Assembly (NCBI GenBank): GCA_030248215.1
Contig: JASANG010004100.1
Coordinates: forward strand, 186,001-250,000
Origin: Enoplolaimus lenunculus
Taxonomy: Eukaryota > Nematoda > Enoplea > Enoplida > Thoracostomopsidae
Direction of reading: 5' to 3'
Length of the DNA stretch: 64,000 nucleotides
The stretch's first letter is position 1; each line of letters opens with the position of its first letter. Below are positions 41,150-52,000 of the stretch, piece after piece. A model generated the notes under the pieces. It saw only the letters and a program-made list of their open reading frames with translations. It made no database searches and was not told the origin of the DNA. Made by a program: the position numbers and the translations under genes.

Positions 41150-41234
41150 AGTGAGTCGAATTTGACTCAGTTTGTGTAGTCACGAAAACCCTATTTCGGA
41201 GAGAGTCAACTTGACTCACAATTTTTTGCAGTAC
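41150..41234. mobile_element. Family B MITE, right half
   Basis: From GAGTCGAATTTGACTC through ATTTCGGAGAGAGTC to AATTTTTTGCAGT. The left half is missing. Confidence 0.7.
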
Positions 41235-41274
41235 GGTCGGGCCACTGGAAACAGGGGACTGAAGGACTTAGAGT

Positions 41275-41395
41275 GCCGAAAACTTCGATTTATTCTTAGA
41301 ATATAGATTAGGCTTGTATTTATGGCTACGGTTAGGTTTATATTTAGGTTTAGGCTTGCGCTTAGGTTTAGAGTTACGCTTAAATTTAGGGCCGA
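41275..41395 (+). repeat. Degenerate TTAGGC tract
   Basis: GGTTTAGGCTTGCGCTTAGG and related words; looks like an old family A interior ending in AGGGCC. Confidence 0.45.
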
Positions 41396-41450
41396 TATAG
41401 TAATGACGGTGGTTACTTGTTACGGTCGAGCAAATGAATACGCATTAGCA

Positions 41451-41531
41451 ATGGTCCTAGTAGTGGCCGTATTTGGGCTTTTTTGTGAATTAAGCTCTTT
41501 TGCTGCAAGACAAATGCGACGTCACCGCTAG
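41451..41531 (+). CDS. Possible signal-peptide exon (uncertain)
   Basis: An ATG at 41451 opens a classic secretory leader: M, then VLVVAVFGLFCELSSFAA, followed by RQM and basic residues, and a TAG at 41529. It would suit the chitin-binding gene downstream on the same strand. The only donor before the stop is the weak CGAC/GTCACC, so the link to the exon at 43005 or 43072 is not proven. Confidence 0.2.
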   Translation: MVLVVAVFGLFCELSSFAARQMRRHR

Positions 41532-41642
41532 CTTATACTAATGGACTAATTTTTTTGTTGAATTAAGACTTTTATTTTGTGAGCTAATAGTCAATTTAGG
41601 ACAATTTTGTTGATGGACCATTCTCACCAGATCATCGATAAT

Positions 41643-41849
41643 GGCCAATGTAAAGAACAGAGACGGAACAGTATAATAAGCGTATTCCTAAGCCTTAGCC
41701 TAAGCCTAAGCCTAAGCGTACGAACGAGCATATTCCTAAGCCTAAGCCTAAACGTAAAGCCTAAGCCAAGAAAAAAATAGTCCATAGCTTAACCTCACTC
41801 TATTGCAGTCCCACAGAAAAACGTACCGCCCCTGATCTTTACATGGGCC
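41643..41849 (+). mobile_element. Family A MITE with exact 8-bp target duplication
   Basis: GGCCAATGTAAAGAACAGAG to CTGATCTTTACATGGGCC, flanked on both sides by TCGATAAT. Two TAAGCC arrays with a GAACGAGCATATTCC spacer, then AATAGTCCATAGC. This copy defines the boundaries of the family. Confidence 0.93.
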
Positions 41850-42524
41850 TCGATAATTAACATTTCGTATAAGAATTGAACACAAAAATAGCTCTTATGA
41901 TTTAATTCACTGCTTTCACAATTCGGCTTGTTTTGACTCCGAACTGCTTAAAAAGGCGCCATCGATCTTTCGCTCACTTCGCTCGCTAAAATATAATTTC
42001 TAATCTGGTTAACAGGTAATTTACATCAACCGACTAGAATTTGACCTGTAGAAAATATGTTTTGAAGTACTGTACAAGCTGTAGGAACGGAACATAAAGT
42101 CAATGTGAGACTTAAAGTCGCAGAAAATTGATTTATGTTCAAAAATTCAATGGTTTTGATATGCAAACATTTATTCATTTAAATTATTATTGCAAAATCA
42201 TGAAATAAAATTTCAACATATTTTGCAAGTAGAAATTCAAAATTAAACCGTCACACAAGGTAAAATGTAGGCATACTTTATAGGTCAAAGTTGAACCCAC
42301 ATCTCTCATGTCTCTGCAATTCAGCCAAAATATATTTAAAAACGTAATTATTTTATTGCTTTTGATGTTATTCTTGTATTAAATTTTATACCGCAGAAAA
42401 TTTACCTTATTTTATTTTACGTCAATCAATGACACTTCGAAAAACGACAACCAGTTTTCAAATTTTGGGTAAGTGATGTTATCCCGAGTTTTACCGTGTG
42501 TTACGCTTGCTGTTACACACTTCC

Positions 42525-42590
42525 TCTCGCAAGCTTACGCTTAGGCTCATAGGTTAGAAAGCTACGGGCTCTGTTCTATACATTTGCCAA
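42525..42590 (-). repeat. Family A right-end fragment
   Basis: AAGCTTACGCTTAGGCTC followed by GCTCTGTTCTATACATTTGC, the right end of the subtype seen at 11029. Confidence 0.55.
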
Positions 42591-42757
42591 TTGCGTTGCG
42601 TATGTGCAATAGAATACTTTACTAAAACTTTTAATGACTTCCTAATCTTCTGACTCCAGTGTTAACTGTCTCTGTTGCAGCGTAGGGTATTTTAGTAAAT
42701 AAACTTACATTTTAAATTTAATAAAATTCAATCTAAAATTATTAATGTTTAAGCTTC

Positions 42758-42926
42758 AGATGAGGGTTCGTTTCCTAAGCCTAAGCGTAAGAATGAGTTT
42801 ATGATTAAGCGTAAGCCTAAGCCTAATTCTAAGCCTAAGCTAAGCAAAAAAAGTTATTCCAAAGCTTAACCTTATTCTTTTCTAGTCCCACAGAAAAACG
42901 ATCCGCCCCTGATCTTTACATGGGCC
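42758..42926 (+). mobile_element. Family A MITE, left end lost
   Basis: TAAGCC arrays with a GTAAGAATGAG spacer, the AAGCTTAACC block, and an intact right end CCCTGATCTTTACATGGGCC. Confidence 0.8.
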
Positions 42927-43071
42927 GCAGTGTTTTTGGTGTAAATTTAGTGTTTACACCTGGCTCATTCTGTATACTTTAATAAAAGCACTCTTGGTTA
43001 CCAGTTTGCTATGGATTTAGTGAAACATATCCAAGTCTAATTTTAGCTTCTATTGTTGTTGCAATTGATAG

Positions 43072-46000
43072 CATTGTACTCTACACAAAACCACCTGTGA
43101 TTACATCAACTCCATGCCAAAATGGACCACAGACCAAAATATATCAGAGTCCAGATCGCGATCCGAGGAAATATATGTACTGTGGGTCAACAGGTACCGC
43201 CTATATTACGCTTTGAAGACACTTAGCACCGTTTAAAATACCCTTTATTGCCCGCATTCTCAAACGTGAGTAGCACCAAGAGTGGATGATGTCCACCTTG
43301 CAGAAGAGTGTGCAACTTCTTGGGCTGTGCATGGTACTAAATGTACCAGCACGCGTTGCATTTTTGTTCGACCCCCCCCCCCTCAATCAGGGGGTTTAAG
43401 CAAGAGATTAACAATAAAGTATGCTTCAGTACACCTCCCCCCTCATTTAAAGGGGGGTAACCTATGTTGTTTAATCACACTAAAATGTTTGTATGCGCAT
43501 ATAGACCCCCTAAACAAGGGGATAGGCCAAAAACGCAACGCGTGCCGGGTACATTCTTTAATATACTGAATGCACCCAGTTGCACATTCTTGTTATAAAG
43601 AGTGATCATCCACTCTTGGTAGCACATATATCCGATTGGTGACAGCTCGCGTAATTTTCAAACTACCAATAGAGAACTTTATTTATTATGATTTCAGAAA
43701 TTATTAGCAGAACTTAAAACACCAGCCGTGTTTAATAGGTCCTGTAAACTTGGAATCAACCAATGTAAAATTTCAAAATTTGGCACTTTTTTGCATTTTA
43801 TCGATCCAACTTGTGTACCAAGGTTGACATTTGTAGGTGTTTCATTTGTTTTGAAAACCAACGGGTAACTGGTGATAGGTGCGACACACATTTGATGATA
43901 TGAAACATAGTTTGACTAAAACAATCCATTTATGCTGTCTTCTAGACCACGTGCATATTCTGGTTTGTAATTTTAATCTGCTGATAGGCTTAAGCTATCA
44001 CTTTTCCGTATTTGTATATTACGATCGTAAGCACAAGAAGCTTTTAGGCTTTCCTGCTATCGCCCGCAACTATTGCCAGGGTCCATATTCTCAAATGTAT
44101 GTAGCACCTATCACCAGTTGGTAATAAGTCCTGTAACTTTCGAACTATTGTTTGCTGAAGCTCAAAATTTCGCACAGTTTTTGAATAGGATTATCTTTAA
44201 TATTACACCAATTTTGAGTTCAACAACTGCAATAGTTAATAGTGAGTTTGAAAACCCACTACTATCTGATGATAGTTGCTGTATACATTTGAGAATATGG
44301 GTCCAGAATATAGGGACTGTTACACTAAGTCTGATCAACGTTATACATTTTCATGAAACCCAACAATACGGTTTGCATTTTGTTTGATTTTTTTTAACTT
44401 TTTAATGTTAATAGTATCTGAAAATCTACGTTATACACTCTGTCAAAATTGAAATTTATGGAATATGATGGAAAAAATAAATACATTTAAGGAACATTTT
44501 GGATCCAGCAATGCGCTATTGGCTACTGGTACAAATCGGATATTGGACAGTGCGTAGAAACATCTGCGTTCCCGTTGCCCAAAGAAGTGGTCGCGAACGC
44601 TCGCGATGCTGAAAATGGTTCGCTAGGAATTCCTGTGGTAAGTATAACTTTTTTCTACGTTACACTTCCTTATTCTATAGCAAGGCAGGATTAAGATTTT
44701 GACTAAAATTCAATAATATTAACCTGTCAGGTATAAGCTGAACGGAACCAAAGATAAGCAGTTAGTTACACTGCAAAAATTGATGAGTCAAATTGACTTT
44801 CTTTGAAATAGGCTCTACGGAACCTACACAAACTGAGTCAAATCTGACTCCACTTGAGTCAAACGTGCGGCTCAGTGAGTCGAATTTGACTCTGGCGAAG
44901 TCAAATTTGACTCTATTTCTGTAGTTCGGTAGAGCCTAGTTAAGAGAGTCATTTTGACTCACAATTTTTTTGCAGTGTACTGATGCAATGATACCTTTGA
45001 CAAGTATATATTTTCTTGGTATATATGTCGTGCGCCAACCAGCTATTTGCCACAGTTAGCCACTGGGACGTTCAAAACGATAATTCCTGCTTGGGACAGC
45101 CAAACAACTACTGGAATATTTACTGATTTTGATTGGAGGTTTGTGCAGACCAAACAGTTGCTGGAATGCAAACTGTTTGTGAGTGGTTGTTCAAGCTGGA
45201 TTGTGTTCGAAGAAACCGACATGCACAGCAATTATTTGCATTCACCATATTTGCAAAGTATAAATTAAACTAGGTTTATACAGTACACAAACGAAGGTGT
45301 GTGAGCGTGTGCAATTATGTTTTATCGAATACAAAATTGCACCTCTGCAATCATTCACCCCATATAAATCTTTTTAATTTATAATTTGTAAATATGGGGA
45401 AGGCAAGCAATTACTGTTCATTTCAGTTTTCACAAGTATAATCAAACTTGAGCAATCAATCAAAATTAGTCTGCTTTCTAGTAGTTGTTTAATTACCCCG
45501 CACAACAATTGCCGTTTGGGACGTTCCAGTTGCCAATTGCGGCAAATACAGGCTGTAGCAGCTACCCTCATAACCCTATTTGGGGTGCCAGTACCCCTAA
45601 AAGGCCCGCCACCCTAACCAGATGAACCAAAAACCGCCGAAGTTTTGAAAATGTCTGGCTTCTCGCTCGCGAGCTTGATACTATTCTACCTTTTCACGGT
45701 TTTTAAATGGCTTTAAACACTACACAAGCCTTAAAATAACCACCAGGCTGCTAAATGCCAGCAAATTCTCTCGCTCGCTGCACTCGCTGGCTTACAATTT
45801 TACTTAAGATATGATCTCTCACAAAACAAGATACTAATGAAGGTAATAAAAGAAATTTTCGAGTGAAGAGTGCCGTGTGCTGTCTCCCCTGGTTGGAGAA
45901 TATGAAGACTGTATAAGCTTTTACCTAAACTATGATCTGATTAGCTACTTTAAAAGAAAATATCAAAAAAATGCGCTGCTAGCATAGTTTGATTCATTTT

Positions 46001-49000
46001 AAGCATGGTTTCACTTTCTAGATCCATTATTTTGCAACTTTTGTGTGACACTGTTTTTGGAAGGGTGCCCCCCTCAGCTATCAAACACGATCGTGATCTT
46101 AGACAACGTTAGATCAAACATCGATAACTACTGTATCCACATCAATGCTGGTAGCCCCCACCATGAAGTTTAGGGGGGCCCACCCCGTTTGCTCCGGCAT
46201 TGGGCAAAAAGCTGTTTGAGGTACGACATATACAGTTTATTATTTGTAAGAACCATAAACGTTGTGTTATTCTGATAACATATCGAAAATTACAGACTTT
46301 ATCTCCACATGTACAGACCGCTTTGGAAGGAAAACACGAACTGCCAGTCAATCCAAACCTCGTGCAGCGATCTTCAAGTATGTATAAGTTTTGCAAAATA
46401 TATTCGTGCCGGTGTCGTACCTCATTTTTACCGTCCCAACGCCATAATGTCTCCGGCCCATGTATAGAATAGGGCCGAAACGCTATCCGGCAGGACTGTA
46501 ATAGACTAAACTTACAGCTTTAGACTATTTTTTGCTTAAGCTTAGGTTTAGGCTTAGGCTTAGGCTTAGGTATGGGCTCATTCTTACACTTAGGCTTTGG
46601 CTTAGGCTTAGGCTTAGGTATGGGCTCATTCTTACGCTTAGGCTTGGGCTTTGGCCTAGGCTTAGGTATGGGCTCATTCTTACACTTAGGCTTTGGCTTA
46701 GGCTTAGGCTCTATATTTTGTTAGTTGTCATATTTCCTCCTGCCATACTTTCTACCTGTCTGCGGTATACCGGAACCAGAGACGAATAGTACGTTTTCTA
46801 CGAGAACTATAACCGGATGTCAACCATATAGTATAACGTAGTATAGAATAGTCTCTTGAAACAAGAAATGAATATCTAACACTTTTTCATATCTGGATAT
46901 TTGAAATTTAATTTGTTCTTTTAAGTTTCCTAATCTGTTAGTTTTGTTGCTTAAGCCCTTTATCAACTCATTCATTCTCTCATTAGTTACCTTAAGATGA
47001 AAATGACAATTTTGTAAGAGTAAAATGAACATGAAATATTAAGATTGTGGTATTTTTTAAATGCTAAAAGTGCGAAAATTTATCAAACGGCAAAAATATG
47101 GCAAGGAAGAACTATGGCCAGGGAAAAATATGCTATCACACCGGTAACCAGCTGCGAATTTAGCCTTTCCTCATAGCCAAGTTTTCACCATCATAAAAAC
47201 GTTTTAAAACCCGCTTGTTTTATGTGAAATTAACGTATTCGTCTTTAAACATTCTTTGAGGCTCACATAGTGAATTGGCTACAGCCGTACATAAACCATT
47301 ATTCAAAATTCTAACTTTGATTTCTGTTAGCCACGTGTTAGCACATTTTCCGAAAGATAACGAACCAGAAACTAAATATTAATTTCACAAACCGACAATC
47401 AGAAGCGAAACAGGTTTACCCTTAGACTGGTTAGTGTTAGTCTTTCTACAGCGTTAATTATGCATGCAAAGCGAACGCGATTTATCCACTATCAAAGGCT
47501 TTAAGTACTAAAGCGTAGTTTTGTTTTTCGTTCGCTTGAATCACGGAGTCTTTCATATCATCGCACCGCCCGTCAGATGTCTTTGGATTCACCAGTGCCC
47601 TGTAACAATTTACCTTCTCATATATTTTATTATGACGCAGGTTCTCACGCAATTCGGCACGAAACAAACAATCCAACGACGCAATCGAATGACCAAATAC
47701 AACTGCCGTTCGACGCAAACGCCGTTCAAACTGGTCCGTTTCACCGTAACACGGCTGGATTGCCTGATCCGCTATTTAGTCCAGCAGAGCTGGAGCGTCA
47801 ATCAAGCGTTGTACATCGACCGCAATCGTTCGTTGAACAGTCTGTTGTCAACGCGGCCGATATCAACTCACTGAGAACGACTAACGGAAGAGTACCGCAT
47901 GTCATCACAGACGACACAGGAGCGCCGGTTCGCGTCATTTGGTTGCCGTTAGGGGTTTCGATTACGGGAAATGGTTTACAAAATTCAGAACATGGGTTTG
48001 ACGTCAGCGCTGCGGTTGTGAGGCCAACTTTACCACCCGCTGTGGTTCCACAACAAGCCGGTCGTGGTGAACTGTTACCAATCCAGGTAAGTGAACAATG
48101 TCTTTGCTTTTATAGTTTTTACTAACGTATATATGATTTTGCACAGAACTTGTTACAAATTATTCTGGTTAACCATTTGAAACAAATATTTTCAGTTTGT
48201 CGGTACTATTTGATGATGGGATCTAAAATTGTCTTATTTCAGAAATTTGTCTTAGATTTCAGAAAAAATCTTCTCGCTAGTTCATAAAACAAAGTTTTAA
48301 CATTTAAATGTGAAAAATTTTATACCAAAATTTCTAAACTATTTAAGACAAGTCTTGAATTCAAGACATATATGTCTCTAGTCTTCATCGAGACATAGTT
48401 GTCTTAAATTTCAGACAATATTTCTTGAATAAAAGACAATTCATTTTGTGTGTGGATTCTGTGTAAAATTGCGGAATATTTTATAGAATTGGGTCATATG
48501 TTAATTTTTTCCCGTCTTCGTTGCCACTTTTAGACGCTGCTTGTTTTACCGGTAAGATAAGACAGAAAATATATACAAGTATTTTGCAGATCCCAGCTAA
48601 GTTTTAGACATATAGAATTTAGTGTATATGTCGTAGCTCAAGCCGTAATTCTGCCCAGTTTCGAATAGGGCTAGCTCGATCACAAATTGGGCTAGCCCAT
48701 GGCGTAATTCTTTCTCTGCTAGAAATGCACGTCTTGTGATGGGTTACCACGTTCATGTCATACTCAAATACGATTAGCTGATGCAAATACTCTTTTGTGA
48801 TTGGCTAAGAAAACGTTAAGTACCTGTTGATTTCCAATATTTTGCCACTATCAAGTAACGAATCAAAAACGCAAAACTTTATCAGACATGATTCTGCCTT
48901 GGGCTAGCTCAAGTCGTAATCCCGCTTTGGACTAGCCCAATTCGGAATTGCGCTGAATCACGACTTGGGCTACGACATATATAAACGATCAAACGAGCTA

Positions 49001-52000
49001 ATCCGCTGCGGCACAGAAAATTTGGCGTGCTATATTATATTCTTAAGATGTTGGCGTTGCAAATATTTCAAACGTATCTATAGTGAAATAATAAAGCAAT
49101 AAGAGCTTACAAATCAAACTAACGTACGGTGAGAAACAGAACTTGAATGAATCAAATTTCTGTTTTTAGCTCAACAAACGATGTGTCGAAGGCGGAAAAT
49201 GTCTATACTCGAAGCATTTCATTCATTTGTGCCGCGATATGAGCGATGAGAGTCATTTCTTCAGTTGCGCTCCTAGTGGCTGGTTGCTCCAAGTTTGCCC
49301 ACAAGGGCACAAATTCACCGGGCACAGTTGTGATTTAGAGGGTGTCGTTGCACAAAACACAAACTCTTTTGAAGGTTTGTGAACAATTGCTTGGTATTTA
49401 AGCCGCACAACAATTTCCAGGGTTCCTTTCAGCTCACTCACTGCAAAAAATGGTGAGTCAAATTGACTCTCTCCGAAATAGGCTTTTCGGGACTACACAA
49501 ATTGAGTCAAAATTCTACTCCGCCAGAGTCGAATTCGATTCACTGAGTGGCACGTTTGACTCTGGCGGAGCCGAATTTGACTCAGTTTGTGTAGTCCCGA
49601 AAAGCCTATTTCGGAGAGAGTTGACTCTCCATTTTTTGTAGTGCAGCCTGCCCGGTCTACAAAACCAGTTATCCTGAGCTAACAAGATTTAGCCATATTC
49701 CTGAACGGTGAACTTAAATTACGTAGCACCAACATATTCTCAAAACCCACAAAAAGTGTTTACTCTACGTCGTAAAGTGCTGTTGATATGCTCTTTTGAG
49801 TATAAACAGAGGCTTAACCTCAAACTTGAGTGTTGGCTAATATCTTATTACCAGGCTTAAATCTGTGGGGTTTTCGGCACCTTATTCGAACACAGACCAA
49901 GAATTTGCCAAAAGCCAATTTGTTTAGCTTACACGCGATCATATGCAATGTATTTCTGCTAAATCTGCTTTACGAAAAATGATGATTTATATTTCTTGTT
50001 ATACTGAACTTTCGGCCCACGTAAAGATCATGGGTGGAACGCTTTCTGTGGGTCTGGAATAGAGCAAGCTTAAGCTTTAAACTAAATTTTGCTTAAGCTT
50101 AGGCTTACGTATAAGCTTATTCGTACGCTTAGGTTTAGGCTAAGCTTGGTAATATGCTTATACTACTGTTCCGTCGCTGTTCTGTACATCGGACCAACTG
50201 TTATATCATGAATGTTCCAAACTAGGCCAACCATTTGATGCGGCTTCACGCGTTGGTGATCACAGCTTTTTTCATCGACAACAACGGGCGAATTTTCCAT
50301 CAACCAATGCTTTCAACACATTTCCGGTCCGAGAAACTTCGAATAATGTCGAATACTCAAATCGTAGTCCGAATCGATTATGGAACCAAGCTACTCGGCA
50401 ACCTGACCTCAATGACCGTTACACTCATGAAAGGTTGATGCAAGCTGAACGAGAACCATCAGGTAAAGTTCATAGTTAATTTTGTCGGCCAATGTAAAGA
50501 TCAGGGGCGGAACAGTGTTAACGCATATTCCTAAGCCTATGTCTAAGCGTAAGAATGAGCATATTCCTAAGCCTAAGCTTAAGAACAAGCCTAAGCCAAG
50601 CAAAAATAGAATTAGTCTAAAACATAAGCTTACTTTTTTCTAGTCCCGCAGAAAAACGTTCCGCTCCTTATCTTTACATGGGCCTACAAATCTATGTTAC
50701 ATTTTACTGTACTGCACAAACAACATGAGTTCTATGAAATTCAAGCAGGTACCGCTTCATTAATCTATATCGCATCACAACTTTCCACATATAATAAACA
50801 TCCAAATCCTTTTTATTAAGCTTCAGCCCCATAAAATAAGTTAATGGGAAGGTCACTTCGAGGGTCGGAAAGAAACTAATACAATCGCAATCCGCGCTGT
50901 CGGTACGGCTCCGGAACCATTGCTTTACCATACGGTAATGATTGATATAAAACAAAAATTCCACAACTGTAGCGATACTATCGAACGGTATACAGCGAAT
51001 GGATAATAACATTTTACTGTACATTATAAAAAAATCGGAAAAATATTCCGATTTTATAAGCTTAAGCTGTAGACTAATTTTTCTTTAGGCTTCGGCTTAG
51101 GCTTGGCTTAAGTATAAGGTCATTTTTACACTTAGACTTATGTTCAAACATGCATATACTACTGTGACGGCTCTGCTTTATATATTGACCAAATATTTTT
51201 CACAAATTTTCTAACGTAATTGCTTACAGGTGACTACTATCATCAGCATCATCCTACGCAAGACTATGAATACGCTTACGAATATGCGTATCCTTCAGAG
51301 TTGCCGTTGAATCCAAAACATTCCGCTCATCATCAACATCACAATTATAACCGAGACGACGGATCGAAATCTCGTAGTCCGTGGAAATTTCGGCAAAACA
51401 ATCGTAAAACTTCGCGTCATCAACCTGAATCACATAAACCGACTCAAACTGACAAATATTTCAATTTGAATTGGCGAAATAATCTTGAAACGCAAGCAGT
51501 TGTCGTCGGCGAAAACAAGGCGCCTCAAAATGGTGTCTTATTCAGCTCAAATTCGCATCAACCAATCGATGATGATCACCGAACATCTGGAATGCGAACA
51601 TCAAAATTTTTTGGCGAAAGTCTTGCGGCAAATAACATTGATGGCAACGAAGACGGTGCGATATTGTCGTCTCACAGAGAGTTTACTCCCGGTGCCATCT
51701 CCAATTCGAGTTCTCATAGCAGCTTTTTGCCTCCATTACCACATGGATCTCGATCAGTTCCCGTGGCCACTGCACATAATTTTCAAAAATCGCCAAATCA
51801 CTTATGGAACTTCAACAATGTCAAACCAACAGGTATATCTGATGTATCAAGCGGTACTGGTGTAACAAATAACGAAGAGTTTGCAGCGCACGTGCCAAAG
51901 CAGTTGAGATTAAACCAGTCTTCAGGCGGTGAACAATTTGATGAAGATTACAAAAATATTGCGAACAACACGTGGAATTACGCCAACAAAATTAATCCAG

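Noticed and set aside
45374-45571. Small open frame similar to one at 45047-45268 on the other strand
   Set aside because: The similarity comes from the two arms of a foldback element.
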